From Marispirochaeta aestuarii (GTDB taxonomy: Bacteria > Spirochaetota > Spirochaetia > JC444 > Marispirochaetaceae), in the NCBI RefSeq assembly GCF_002087085.1, contig NZ_MWQY01000001.1, forward strand, positions 62,001-126,000: 64,000 nucleotides of DNA, given 5' to 3'. Below, piece by piece: positions 1 through 10,200 of this stretch (position 1 is the first letter of the stretch; every line of letters begins with the position of its first letter). Both the position numbers and the translations under genes were made by a program. The notes under the pieces are model-generated. The model did not search any database, was not told where the DNA came from, and was given only the letters and a program-made list of their open reading frames with translations.

Positions 1-29
1 TTGAATCCTGTAACGAAATGAGGTACATT
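1..29 (+). promoter_or_regulatory. sigma70-like promoter of the TPR-TonB operon
   Basis: TTGAAT (1-6), a 17-nt spacer and TACATT (24-29). The -10 box ends 8 nt before the ATG at 38, so the transcript would begin at or within two bases of the start codon. No Shine-Dalgarno sequence lies next to that ATG. The element touches the window edge, so upstream context cannot be judged. Confidence 0.5.
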
Positions 30-37
30 TAGCCTGT

Positions 38-2872
38 ATGAGAAATGCCGTAACACGTCTCTCCAGTATTCTCCTGATGCTGATATTCACGGTTTCGCTT
101 TCGGCTGTGGATTCTGCGGATCTTCTTTTTCGTGAAGGAAGCGCACGCTTTGAACGGGGTGACTATTCCGGAGCTGCCGAAAGGTACCGGAATTTTGTAC
201 GGCGATACCCGCAGAATGAGTCGTACCCCGATGCTCTTTACCGCCTGGGGATCTCCTCCATCAAGATCGGGGAGTACGGGGAGGGAATTGAGCTGCTTCA
301 GCGTCTTGAGGCCCGTTATCCCGGCGGCCGTTTCAGGACGGCATTCTGGCTCGGTATCGGGTATGAAGCCCTGGGGGATTCAGAGAGAGCTCTTTCCTCC
401 TGGGACCGGTATATCGCCGGGGAAGATACGGCATACCGCAGGGAGGCCCTGGTGGCCGCGGCATACACATACACCGAAAGCGGCAGGCCGGAGGCTGCGG
501 AGAAACTGCTGCTCGTGCTTGAGGATTATGACGGAGATTTCTTCATCGAAAAAGGCGGTCTGGTCCTCCTCGCGGAGATATACAGGGCTGCCGGATCCTT
601 CGGCAGGATAATAGAACTGGCTGAACGTATTGATTCCGGTTCCGTAAAAGACCTCCCGCCGGCTTTTCTTCTCACCCTGGGCGAGGCCTACCGCCAACAG
701 GAAGATACAGCTGTAGCCGAAGAGCTCTTCCGCAGGGTTGCGGGGTCCGGTTCTCCGGATTTGCGGGCCTCTGCGTACGGCCGGCTCTTTTCTCTCTATG
801 AAGCCTCCAATCGTCTGTCGGAGATGGAGGGTGTGGTTCTGGATGCGGAAAATCAGCTGGCGGGAGACAGGGACGCACTGGCGGCTTTCTGGTTCCGCGC
901 TGGAGCTGTTCTTTCTTCCCGGGGATCGTCCGCCGATGGTATCGCCTATCTGAAACGTGCCTGGGACATCCGTCATCAGGCGGAGCCGCCGGGAACGCTC
1001 CCGATATTTTATGCCCAGGCCCTTATGTCCATGGATGAGACGGAGGCAGCTGTTGAAATTCTGGAAAGCGCTCTCGATGAAGGTATGGGCGATGCCGGAA
1101 GAATTCGCTACAGGCTGGCCGCTGCTTATTCCCGACTGAATGACTGGTCCGGAGTCAGAGATCTGTTGTCTTCCGGGGATCAGTCCCTGGATGCTCCTGC
1201 CTCCCTGTTGCTGGCCCAGGCCCACCTGCGTCTGAAGGAGTATCCCGCGGGTCTTTCCGTGGCATCGGCGGCCCTTGAAGAACAGCCCGCCACGGAATGG
1301 CAGCGCGGACTTCTCAAGGTAAGCTGGCAGCTTCTGGCAGCGGCAGGGGAGTACAGAGAGGCGGTCAAGACATATTCTCAGTATAAACGTCTTCTGGGGG
1401 AACCCGACGATACCGGGGATCTGCAATACCTGCGGCTCCTTTTCAACGCCGGGCTGTATAATCAGGTGGTGCGCCGGGGGAGTTCCGAGGCTGAGTCCTG
1501 GGAGGCAAAACTGCTTCGGGGAATGGCCCTGATCGGTATCCAGGAGTACGGCGAGGCCCGGGACACCCTGTCCTCCCTGTCTTCCCGGGATATTCCTGCC
1601 GAGTACCGGCAGTTCAGGGATTATTACCTTTCCTGGAGTCTCTATCGTCTGGGGGATTATCCCCGGGCTTTGCGCAGTTTCCGGGATTTTCGCAGGGACT
1701 ATCCGGATTCATCCCTGGCGTCGGAAGCGGCCTGGTACGGGGGCTGGTCGGCATTCTCCCTTAAAGACTACGGGTCCGCAGCGGAACTCTTCGGTGCCTG
1801 TGACCCTTCAGGACCCAGGGGCCGGGAAGCCCTTCTGGCCCGGGCCCGGGCTCTTGCCGCGGATGGGCGCAGAGGGGAAGCCATTCTGCTTGCAGAGAGC
1901 TATCTCGGCGAATATGCCCGCCTGGGTGGTGATGAAGCCCTCTACCTTATCTTTGAAATCCATCTGGAAGGCGCTAATCGGGATGACAGTTCCGAAGCCC
2001 TGTCACGGCTGCGTCAGGAGTACCCGGAGAGCCCCTGGACCTCCCGTGCTCTCTACCGGCAGGCCAGAAGCGATCTTGAGGCAGGAAATTTCCGCAGCGC
2101 GGCTGCCGGGTTCGATTCCTACCGGAGACTTTTTCCCTCCGGGGAGTACTCGGAAGAATCCTTCTTTTACCGGGCAGAGGCCTCGGCCGCCATGGGAGAA
2201 ACCCGCCTGGCCCTTCTGTTGTGGGAACGCCTGATTCGGGAGTACCCGGAAAGTCCCCTGCGGCCTCGGGCTCTGTCCCTGCGGGGCGAAACCCTGGCCG
2301 GACTCGGGGAATACAAGGATGCCCTGGAGAGCTATGCCGTACTGCTGCGGGAGTATCCGGCCCAGGCGGAACGCCTCGGTATCCGGAAGGAGGTCTCCCG
2401 GCTTGAATCCCTGCTGGTTTCTCCAGGTTCCGAATATCGACGTCTTTTGACAGAGGCCGAGTCAGCCGGAGGTGCAGAGAGTCGTGAAGGCCGGACCCTC
2501 CTGATCCGGGCCATTCAGAGCGCCATAGCCGAGGGCCGGGCGGAGGATTTTAACGATGCGGGAAGGCTTGTCCGGCAGCTTTTGAATACGTTGCCCGGGG
2601 ACAAAGGTGAACAGGGGAGGATCTTTTTTGTCGCCGGCGAGTATGCCTTCCGGCGCAACGAGTACGCCGAGGCCGCTTCCAGGTATCTCAGTGCTGCGCT
2701 GTCGATGAGCGGCGACCCGGATTTTACCGCCCAGGCGCTCTATCGTTCCGCCCAGATGTCCCTGTATGCCGGTGACCGAAGCGGCTATAACGAGGTTCTG
2801 GAACGACTGCGACGCAATTTTCCGGCCAGCCCCTGGCTTGAGTCCGCGGAATCCCTGGGAGAGAAAAGATGA
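38..2872 (+). CDS. exported TPR-repeat protein
   Basis: A 944-residue protein with an N-terminal signal sequence (hydrophobic stretch about residues 8-22), followed almost entirely by tetratricopeptide repeats. Repeats such as ALYRLGISSIKIGEYGEGIE and YYLSWSLYRLGDYPRALRSF are clear near both ends. It should act in the periplasm as a protein-binding scaffold. It is the first gene of an operon with a predicted outer-membrane barrel, ExbB, ExbD and TonB, and its stop overlaps the next ATG. Large periplasmic TPR proteins often accompany Tol/TonB systems (CpoB/YbgF in Tol-Pal), so a similar coordinating role is inferred, not shown. The start lacks a Shine-Dalgarno site but sits 8 nt after a -10 box. 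Confidence 0.85.
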   Translation: MRNAVTRLSSILLMLIFTVSLSAVDSADLLFREGSARFERGDYSGAAERYRNFVRRYPQNESYPDALYRLGISSIKIGEYGEGIELLQRLEARYPGGRFRTAFWLGIGYEALGDSERALSSWDRYIAGEDTAYRREALVAAAYTYTESGRPEAAEKLLLVLEDYDGDFFIEKGGLVLLAEIYRAAGSFGRIIELAERIDSGSVKDLPPAFLLTLGEAYRQQEDTAVAEELFRRVAGSGSPDLRASAYGRLFSLYEASNRLSEMEGVVLDAENQLAGDRDALAAFWFRAGAVLSSRGSSADGIAYLKRAWDIRHQAEPPGTLPIFYAQALMSMDETEAAVEILESALDEGMGDAGRIRYRLAAAYSRLNDWSGVRDLLSSGDQSLDAPASLLLAQAHLRLKEYPAGLSVASAALEEQPATEWQRGLLKVSWQLLAAAGEYREAVKTYSQYKRLLGEPDDTGDLQYLRLLFNAGLYNQVVRRGSSEAESWEAKLLRGMALIGIQEYGEARDTLSSLSSRDIPAEYRQFRDYYLSWSLYRLGDYPRALRSFRDFRRDYPDSSLASEAAWYGGWSAFSLKDYGSAAELFGACDPSGPRGREALLARARALAADGRRGEAILLAESYLGEYARLGGDEALYLIFEIHLEGANRDDSSEALSRLRQEYPESPWTSRALYRQARSDLEAGNFRSAAAGFDSYRRLFPSGEYSEESFFYRAEASAAMGETRLALLLWERLIREYPESPLRPRALSLRGETLAGLGEYKDALESYAVLLREYPAQAERLGIRKEVSRLESLLVSPGSEYRRLLTEAESAGGAESREGRTLLIRAIQSAIAEGRAEDFNDAGRLVRQLLNTLPGDKGEQGRIFFVAGEYAFRRNEYAEAASRYLSAALSMSGDPDFTAQALYRSAQMSLYAGDRSGYNEVLERLRRNFPASPWLESAESLGEKR

Positions 2873-4458
2873 TGCATACCAGAAACCTGTTCCTGCTGCT
2901 GATCCTTCCGTTGCTGTCATTTTCGCTTTTTACCCAGGAGACTCCGCAGGATTCTGAACCTGACGTGGAGCTTCCGGAGCTGAGCCTGAGTTTTGAGGAT
3001 GTTTTTGGGGAGGATCTTCCCCTTGTGGAGCTGCAGCTTGAAGAAGCCCTGGCACCGGGATTGCCCGAGCTTTCGGAACCGGAAGGGGTCCTTCAGGTCC
3101 GGCCTCATTCGATCGATCTTCCCTCACCGGTATTCGATGCCCTTCCCTACGGCAGCGATTCCGCACCCCTCTACGGCCGGGGTTATATCGGTCTGGGCAG
3201 CTCGAATTCCCTTATGGGAGAGATCGAAATAGCGACCCTGGGGGCTGATCCCGGTTTCGGCCTCTCCTATTCCCACAGCTCACTGGACGGTTTCGGCGGC
3301 AATTCCCCCGGCGAGGGCTATACCTTTCGCCGCGAGGAAGCCCGGGTGAAGGTTGACTACTCAGGAACCGGGGCTGATGCCTTTTTTTCCGGCTCCTTTA
3401 TTGAAGAGGAGCGGGGGCTGCAGGGAGAATCACCCTTTTCCTCCACCCTCTACCGGACAATGGGAGCCGAGGGCGGGTACGAGCTTCCCCCCGACAGGGG
3501 CTGGTACGGAGGTCCCGGTTTCGATGTTTCCGGGGCGTATCAGAACCTTTCCGGAACCTCCCCTGAGGATACCAGCCATTTTACCCTCAGCCCCGTCATG
3601 CGGGGGGGCTATGCCTGGTCCTCCTTCATGCTCGGAGCCGAAGGGCGCTACAGTTTCCGCTCCGGGTCTGAGGGGGATTATATCCAGTATCTGCGTCTGG
3701 ATCTCAATGCCGAGGGGGATCTGAGTCCCCGGGTCGGATTCATCGCCGAGGCTGGGGTGGCGTATATTGTGGACGGGGACGTACGTTTTCCCTTTTCCCT
3801 GCTTCTCAGTGCAGGACTCAGCGAGAATGTGAGCATGGAGGCATCGGGGGGATACTATCACAGTCTTGGCGACTACGCCGCCCTTCTGTCAATGTATCCC
3901 TTCCTGCGTATTCCTGAGGAGCCTCTGGCTGCAGAGGAGGGCTGGGAAGGAGACCTCTCCCTGAGGCTGCGTCTCGGTCATGATCTCTACCTTCGCCTGG
4001 GGAGTTCCCTTACCGCCGGTACCCGTTACAGGGCCGGGGATGCTCCGGAGCCTGCTTCGAGCCTTCTTCCGGTGGCGGAAAAAGATGTCCGGGAACTGGG
4101 TCCCCGGGGAAACCTGGAGTTTCCTTTGGGAAAAACCTTTTTCGGCAGTTTTTCCGCGGGTTTGCGATATGATTACGAGGAGTCCAGCATGGAGGCCTTT
4201 GATGTCGGGCTGGGTGTGGAGAGTGAAGGATTGACCTCCCGGCTGGGACTTCGATTGCAGGGCGACTGGGACCTGTCGGATAATGATCAGACTCCGGTTC
4301 TCGGCAGCGAAGTCTGGTACGAACCTCTTGAGAGCATCCGCTTTATTCTGGGCATTGACGATGCCCTGGGGCTTCTGGACACCGGAGGCAGAAAGGATGA
4401 CAGCGGTCTCGAGGTGCCCGGTTTTGTTATACGCTTCGCCACGGAAATCAGCCTCTGA
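2869..4458 (+). CDS. predicted outer-membrane beta-barrel protein
   Basis: A 529-residue protein of no family I recognise. It has a signal peptide (about 1-21), an acidic proline/leucine-rich segment (25-75), then roughly 450 residues rich in Gly, Ser, Tyr and Phe with alternating polar and hydrophobic positions, the pattern of transmembrane beta-strands. Stretches such as YDYEESSMEAFDVGLGVES fit antiparallel hairpins. The ATG overlaps the preceding TPR stop (ATGA-type), implying translational coupling; a second ATG directly follows and could be used. Downstream lie ExbB/ExbD/TonB genes. Its job as the outer-membrane partner of this energy-transducing complex is inference from gene order and barrel-like composition. 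Confidence 0.7.
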   Translation: MMHTRNLFLLLILPLLSFSLFTQETPQDSEPDVELPELSLSFEDVFGEDLPLVELQLEEALAPGLPELSEPEGVLQVRPHSIDLPSPVFDALPYGSDSAPLYGRGYIGLGSSNSLMGEIEIATLGADPGFGLSYSHSSLDGFGGNSPGEGYTFRREEARVKVDYSGTGADAFFSGSFIEEERGLQGESPFSSTLYRTMGAEGGYELPPDRGWYGGPGFDVSGAYQNLSGTSPEDTSHFTLSPVMRGGYAWSSFMLGAEGRYSFRSGSEGDYIQYLRLDLNAEGDLSPRVGFIAEAGVAYIVDGDVRFPFSLLLSAGLSENVSMEASGGYYHSLGDYAALLSMYPFLRIPEEPLAAEEGWEGDLSLRLRLGHDLYLRLGSSLTAGTRYRAGDAPEPASSLLPVAEKDVRELGPRGNLEFPLGKTFFGSFSAGLRYDYEESSMEAFDVGLGVESEGLTSRLGLRLQGDWDLSDNDQTPVLGSEVWYEPLESIRFILGIDDALGLLDTGGRKDDSGLEVPGFVIRFATEISL

Positions 4459-4514
4459 AGCGGACTGACCGCCGGAGGCTTCACTGTGAATACAATTAAC
4501 TGTAAGGATGGAAT

Positions 4515-5129
4515 ATGGATGGTTTAACAAGTCTGCTGCGCGACGGAGGGCCGATCCTCTGGATTATCATGCTGCTGTCTCTGGCGGCGGGAGCAATTAT
4601 TATTGAACGCTTTCTCTTCTTTCGTCGCATCCGGGTCGACGAGGACACCCTCATAGCCCGTCTGAAAGCCACCCTGGAAAAAGGACACCACGACGAGGCC
4701 TTGAGTATCTGCGAAGGCAATCCGTCGCCTCTGACCAATCTCATGAAGGTAGGGATCGAGAACAGACATAAAGCCCCCGGGGATATACGGGATCTGGTGG
4801 TAAGCGCTGCGAATCTGGAAATACCCCATCTTGAACGTTCCCTCAATGCCCTGGGCACCATCGCCCACATCTCGCCCCTTCTGGGTCTCTTGGGAACGGT
4901 AACGGGGAATATTGAAGCCTTCGGAATTCTGGGAAAATTCGGCGCCGTGGGAGATCCCGCCCTGCTGGCATCGGGAATCGCTGAGGCCCTGATCACCACT
5001 GCGGCGGGTCTGATTGTCTCGATCCCGGCCATCGTTTTCTATAACCATCTGGTGAGCCGTGTGAATCATATCATCATTCGACTGGAGAACAGGGTCAACG
5101 AACTGGTACTTTTTCTGGGAGGTGCCTGA
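4515..5129 (+). CDS. exbB: MotA/TolQ/ExbB proton channel family protein
   Basis: A 204-residue inner-membrane protein with three predicted transmembrane segments (about 12-35, 108-132 and 150-180). The conserved core is visible: LGLLGTVTGNIEAFG followed by AEALITTAAGLIVSIPAIVF, the two pore helices of the ExbB/TolQ/MotA family. In this family the subunit forms a pentamer that passes protons with ExbD/TolR and powers TonB or TolA. A GGATGGAAT-type Shine-Dalgarno precedes the start. Its stop overlaps the exbD start. Whether the complex serves a TonB or a Tol role cannot be settled from the channel subunit alone. Confidence 0.92.
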   Translation: MDGLTSLLRDGGPILWIIMLLSLAAGAIIIERFLFFRRIRVDEDTLIARLKATLEKGHHDEALSICEGNPSPLTNLMKVGIENRHKAPGDIRDLVVSAANLEIPHLERSLNALGTIAHISPLLGLLGTVTGNIEAFGILGKFGAVGDPALLASGIAEALITTAAGLIVSIPAIVFYNHLVSRVNHIIIRLENRVNELVLFLGGA

Positions 5130-5536
5130 TGCAGTTCAGAAGGAGACTGAAAACCAATGCCACGGTGGATCTGGTTCCAATGATCGACGTGGTTTTTCAG
5201 CTGGTTATCTTTTTCATGGTCTCCACCACCTTTATACTGACCCCCGGGATAAACCTTTCCCTGCCCGAATCAAGTACCGCAGAACCCGTTGCGGCCTCCC
5301 GAATTGTTATTACCGTAGCCGGGGAGGAGGAGATCTACATAAACAAGGAACGGGTTACCCTGGACGGTCTGGTGCCGATACTTCAGGGGATGCGTGAATC
5401 CTCGGATATCGGGAATGTCGTCCTCGAAGGAGACCGTCAGGTTCCCTATGCCATGCTGATACAGGTCCTGGACAGACTCCGGGCCGCAGGCTTTTCCGGT
5501 GCCAACCTGAGGACCCTGGAGCCCGGCGGAGGTTGA
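5129..5536 (+). CDS. exbD: biopolymer transporter ExbD/TolR
   Basis: A 135-residue protein with one N-terminal membrane helix and a periplasmic domain. The helix carries PMIDVVFQLVIFFMVSTTF, including the single membrane-embedded aspartate essential for proton coupling in ExbD/TolR. The remaining residues (about 45-135) match the periplasmic ExbD fold in length. The start codon overlaps the exbB stop, so the two are translationally coupled and likely made in fixed ratio. With the TonB-like protein encoded next, it completes an inner-membrane energy-transducing complex. Confidence 0.92.
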   Translation: MQFRRRLKTNATVDLVPMIDVVFQLVIFFMVSTTFILTPGINLSLPESSTAEPVAASRIVITVAGEEEIYINKERVTLDGLVPILQGMRESSDIGNVVLEGDRQVPYAMLIQVLDRLRAAGFSGANLRTLEPGGG

Positions 5537-5543
5537 CCAGCAG

Positions 5544-6518
5544 ATGACCCGACTTTCAGCGGCTGAAAAAGAGCGCTCTCTTATTGCCCTGCTCATATCC
5601 CTGGCCATGCATCTTGTCTTTTTTCTTGTGATGCTGCTGCTGCCTGGGGCGGACCTGGTTCCGGAGCGTCCGAAATCCCTTCCCATACAGGTCAGTTTTA
5701 CCCTGCCCGAACCGCCTGTTCCGGAGCCGAAGGCGGTGGAACCGAAGGCACCGGAGATGCCTGAACCTGTCAGGCAGCCGGAACCGCTTCCCCGGCAGCC
5801 CCGGGTGAAGCCGGTTCCGAAACCCGAACCCCGACCGGCGCCCCGGGCCTCCGCTCCGGCGGCGGCAAGCGCCGAACCGGAATACGAGCCCTGGACACCG
5901 GAGCCTGCGCAGAATTTCCAGAAGAGCTTCTCAAGCAGCGCACAAACAAGCCGCGAGGGGGGCCGTGTCACTACCAGCCAGCCCAGCGACAGCAGAACCA
6001 GATTCGGCGAAACGGAGTTCCAGTCCGGGGATGAAGAGGGTGATGATCCGGTAATCATAAGGTCAGACTCAGCAGACAGGGCTTCCAGGGTCTTGAGCTC
6101 CGGACAGCTGGCGGAACTTGATACGACCCTGGCAGGAGCCGGCCGGGGGGGCGGATCCTCCCGGGGGCAGGGTCCTGTCACCGTGGAGGTGGAGAACCTC
6201 GGCAGCATCGAGAGTATCGAAGATTTAATGAGTTACCGCAATGCTCAGTATGACGGACTGCCTGATCTTGATTCCGCAGTCGCGGCGGAACTGGCTTCAA
6301 AAAAACTCAGCGTACTGAGGGTGGACATCTCCTTTACTATTTCTCCCGATGGAATAGTGGAAGACTTGCAAACCTCAGCTTCTTCGGGCTATCCTGCCCT
6401 GGACGCATTCTTGAAGAAGAATCTGCCGGAGGTTCTCAGCTTTGCCCCTCTGCCCGAGGAGTACGGCAACCTGCGGCAGCAGGTCAAAGATCTTGAACTA
6501 GTCGTCAAATCCAACTGA
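5544..6518 (+). CDS. TonB/TolA-like energy transducer
   Basis: A 324-residue protein with one N-terminal membrane anchor (about 17-36), a long proline-rich region with repeated P-E-P and P-K-P units (about 45-130), a Ser/Gly-rich linker and a C-terminal domain (about 235-320). In that domain ISFTISPDGIVEDLQTSASS, a conserved aromatic/hydrophobic pattern and a predicted final helix resemble the TonB C-terminal fold. TonB spans the periplasm and transmits force from ExbBD to outer-membrane receptors. The gene follows exbD by 7 nt. The anchor contains the His expected in TonB anchors (AMHLVFFLVM). A TolA-like role is an alternative. Confidence 0.82.
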   Translation: MTRLSAAEKERSLIALLISLAMHLVFFLVMLLLPGADLVPERPKSLPIQVSFTLPEPPVPEPKAVEPKAPEMPEPVRQPEPLPRQPRVKPVPKPEPRPAPRASAPAAASAEPEYEPWTPEPAQNFQKSFSSSAQTSREGGRVTTSQPSDSRTRFGETEFQSGDEEGDDPVIIRSDSADRASRVLSSGQLAELDTTLAGAGRGGGSSRGQGPVTVEVENLGSIESIEDLMSYRNAQYDGLPDLDSAVAAELASKKLSVLRVDISFTISPDGIVEDLQTSASSGYPALDAFLKKNLPEVLSFAPLPEEYGNLRQQVKDLELVVKSN

Positions 6519-6531
6519 TAAGCGATGGATA

Positions 6532-7194
6532 ATGAAATTTCGCGCAATAGCTTTCGATATAGACGGGACGCTGTACCCGAATTACCGTATGTACCTCTAC
6601 TCCCTGATTCCGGCCCTGAAGCATCCGATCCTGGCCCTGAATTTCGGCCGGGTGCGGAAGGAAATACGCAAAGTTCGGCCGGTGGAGAACTTTCGGCACC
6701 TCCAGGCCCGGATGCTTGCAGACCATATGGGCTGCAGCGCCGAACACGCTTTTGCTCTGGCAGAACGTTTTCTGTATGAACGCTGGGTGACCTCCTTTCG
6801 CGGACTGAAACCCTTTCCCGGGGTCAGGGCGGTTCTTGATTCCTTCAAACACGCCGGATTCAAACTCGCCGCCATGTCGGACTTCCCGATTCAGAGCAAA
6901 CTGGAGTACCTCGGGCTCTCCGGGCTCTGGGACACAGCCTTTACGGCGGAGGACACCCACTATCTGAAGCCCCACCCCGAGCCCTTTCTGCGGCTTATAA
7001 ACGAACTGGAATGTGGCCCAGAGGAGATCCTCTATGTGGGGAACAGCTACTCCTACGACATCGAGGGGGCCGGTGCAGTCGGGATTCGTACTGCCCATCT
7101 GACTAAGCACCCGGTACCCGGTTCAAGGGCGGATTTCTCCTTTTTTCGCTATAGTGATCTTCGGGATTTCGTTTTTTCCCATTCCGGGGTATAA
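6532..7194 (+). CDS. HAD-superfamily hydrolase
   Basis: A 220-residue soluble phosphohydrolase of the haloacid-dehalogenase superfamily. Motif I is FDIDGTLYPN with the nucleophile and acid/base aspartates (about residues 8-10), motif II lies near AAMSDFP, motif III Lys in LKPHPEPF, and motif IV in YVGNSYSYDIEGA. The helical cap between motifs I and II suggests a subfamily I enzyme acting on a small phosphorylated metabolite, but the substrate cannot be named. It follows the TonB-like gene by 13 nt and probably belongs to the same transcript without a clear functional link. Confidence 0.88.
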   Translation: MKFRAIAFDIDGTLYPNYRMYLYSLIPALKHPILALNFGRVRKEIRKVRPVENFRHLQARMLADHMGCSAEHAFALAERFLYERWVTSFRGLKPFPGVRAVLDSFKHAGFKLAAMSDFPIQSKLEYLGLSGLWDTAFTAEDTHYLKPHPEPFLRLINELECGPEEILYVGNSYSYDIEGAGAVGIRTAHLTKHPVPGSRADFSFFRYSDLRDFVFSHSGV

Positions 7195-7233
7195 TTACCC
7201 TGGGTCAATAGAAAAAAAACTGGGAGAGGGACA

Positions 7234-10200
7234 ATGCTATTCGACTCTTTCTTTCAAGCGGGAAATATAATCACCCTGGCAATAGTTCTTATTATACTGG
7301 CGGTGTATCGCCAGCTCGATAAGGACAACCGGTCTCTGGAGAAACTGAAGAAGTTTGCCGACAGGATGAAGGACGATATCGGCTCCTTTGTCGATGAAAA
7401 GAGCCGGGATATGCAGAACCTGGCCATTGAACTCGATGTACACCAGAAGACAGCAAAAGAGATCCTGTCCCGCCTCGGGAAATCGGAGGAGCAGCTTCAG
7501 GAACGGAGCTGGCATCTGGACGAGGTGCGGGAAAGGATCGAAGGCTATGATGCCTCCCTGAAAGAGCTGGGGACCATGACCGGTAAGGTGGAAGAGAATC
7601 TCCGGAGAATCGCCTCGGAGTCCGAATTCGTCGACACCGTAGCCAAACGGGTAAAAGCGGTGGCCGGGCAGCTGGACGGGGTGGAAAAGTCAATCCCGGG
7701 TATTGAACAGCGTCTCAAGCAGGATTCCCAGAAGATACTCGAGGCCCTTAAACAGGATATCATTAAAGGCGTTTACGACGATGTGGGACGCCTCAAAAAA
7801 GAGGCCCGACAGGCCGGTGAGCAGGTAGATGAGTTTGCCTCCTTCATCTCTTCCCTGCAGGAGAAACAGAGCGATACCGAACGGGAATCCCTCGATGCCC
7901 TCCGTTCCTCCGCGGACGAACTGCTTCAGGAACTGGACAGCTCCCGCAAGAATCTTGAAAACGAGTTCTCCGCGAATATTGAATCCCTGGGAACAGCCAT
8001 GCAGGAAGAGATTACCGGGCGTATCAGGGCCATTATGGATGACGGTCGCAACCTGGAGGGAGAGATCTTTGATTCCCTGAGGGAATACATCGAGGGCAGG
8101 GTAGGGGATGTAAAGGCCGAGACCGCCGCCTGGAAGGTTTCCGCGGACAGAAACCTGGAATCTTTCCAGGAGGGGCTTGAGAAGCGGATGGCGGAGCTCA
8201 ACGACAGGCTCGGTGCATTCCGCCGGGAGGCGGAAACGACCTTTGCCCAGGCTGCCGTGACAACTGAAACCCTGAAGAGTCAGCTGCGGGAGCAGTATGA
8301 AGAGATACGTGACGCCGGTGAATCCTGGAAGCAGGAGGTGGAAAACAGCCTGGAAGGGCACCGGCTGGGAATTCAGAAAAAGACCTCCGAGCTTGAATCC
8401 CGGCTCCTGGAATATGAAGAAGATACGGGCTACCGCTTTTCCCGTATAGAGGAGATTACCCGGGACATGGATCAGCTGGAGGAGAACCTCAAGGCTTCCA
8501 TGGACAGGGTCTCCGCGAAAATACGGAAGGAGTTTGCCGATTTTGCCGCGCAACTCGCTGCCGAAAGGGGAGAAGAGCATGCGAAGGCGGAGCAGGATCT
8601 GGGGGCCATCCGCTCGGCCATGGGAGAGCTTGAAAATGAGCTTAACGAACTGAAATCCAGGGCCTATGACAGCGTTTCGGAGAAGCTTAAACTCTTTGAA
8701 GATGATTTCTTCTCTGATCTGCGGGAGCGGAATGCCTCGATGCAGAACCAGTTCCAGGAGTGGAAAGAGAAGGTGCGTACCAGCCTGGATGCCCTCGGGG
8801 AAGAGTCGGGTCAGAAGCGACGGGAACTTGAGGAGCGCTACTCGGAAGAACTCGAGGAGCGCCTGACTGCCCTTCGGAACGAACTGCAGTCGGGTATGAA
8901 GGACTTCGAGGGGCAGGTGAACGCCTTCTACGGACGGATCGAGCAGAAGATCTCCACTACTGAAACGGACATGAAGAGCCTTGAAGACGGAATCCGGCAG
9001 GACGTTGAGGATGCACGGCGTCAGTCCAGGGCTTCCTTCGAGACGATTTTCACCGAGCACGATACCTCGATAAAGGATCAGATAAAGAAGTCCGAGAGGG
9101 AGTTCCAGGGTGAAATAAAGCGTCTGGGTGATGATCTGGATGCGGGACGAAAAGAGCTTTCGTCGCTGCTTGATGCAGCCAAGTCCGACGTAACGGTCTG
9201 GCAGGCTCAGATACTTCAGCAGCTGAAAGAAGCTGAATCTCAGGTAAGCGAAGACCTGGCGGGATTCAAGCTGTCTGCCAGGGAGAATACCGCCTCTCTG
9301 GTTCAGGCCTATACGGAAGAGCAGGAAGAGCTTGTACAGAACAGCCAGGCCGAGCGAGCCCGGATACGCAATGAGATCAAAAACCTCAATGAATCGGTCA
9401 TTGAGCTGCAGAGTGAGCTGCGAAAACGTACCGAGGAGGCCTTTGACCGTCAGAGCCGTGAGACGGAGAATTCCCTGGCGGAATTCCAGAAACGTTCCAG
9501 GGAGCTGCTTTCCGAAGCGGATGTACGGCTTAAGGAGTTCCGGGAGTCCGCGGCGGATATTAAGGAAAAGGTTGAAGGAGCCCAGGGCAAGCTCTTCGGC
9601 AAGATAGAGGACCAGTACAAGATACTGTCCGTGAAGCTGCAGGAAATCGATAAGCGGCAGAAGAACTTCGTAACCCAGACTAAAATCTTTGATCGTGCGG
9701 ATTCTCTGAAGATATCCCTTGAGGAGAATCTTGAGGATCTCAAGTCAGAAATTGCCCGGGTCGATGCCATGAGCAAGGAAATCAAGGAGTCGGAACGGAA
9801 GTTCATAAAGGTGCAGAAGCTCGGCGAGGAGGTCTCCGCCAAGTTTACCCGTTTCCTGAACGAGCGGGGACGCATCGAGGAGATGGAAGGGGACTTCAAG
9901 AAGCTCATCAACCTGTCCCAGGCCATTGACGTAAAACTGAACGATGTTACCTCCTCCAATGATACCCTGACCTCTCTGCAGGCCCAGCTGCGTCAGCTGG
10001 AAGAGCTTGAGAAGGATGTTAATGTCAAATTCGAACGCCTTGAAAGCAAGGGAAACATCCTGGACGCCACAACCTCCGGGGTGGATAAGAACTTCCAGAG
10101 CCTCAGGGAGCTCGAGGGTCGGGTCAAGGATCTGGGTAGTCAGCTGTCGGTTCTGCCAAAAGAGTTTGAATCGGTCAAGAAAGAGATCCATGTACTGTCC

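Noticed and set aside
7690-9060. 456-codon open frame on the minus strand
   Set aside because: It lies wholly opposite the coiled-coil gene; its protein has no domain and it arises from GC-biased third positions of the real gene.
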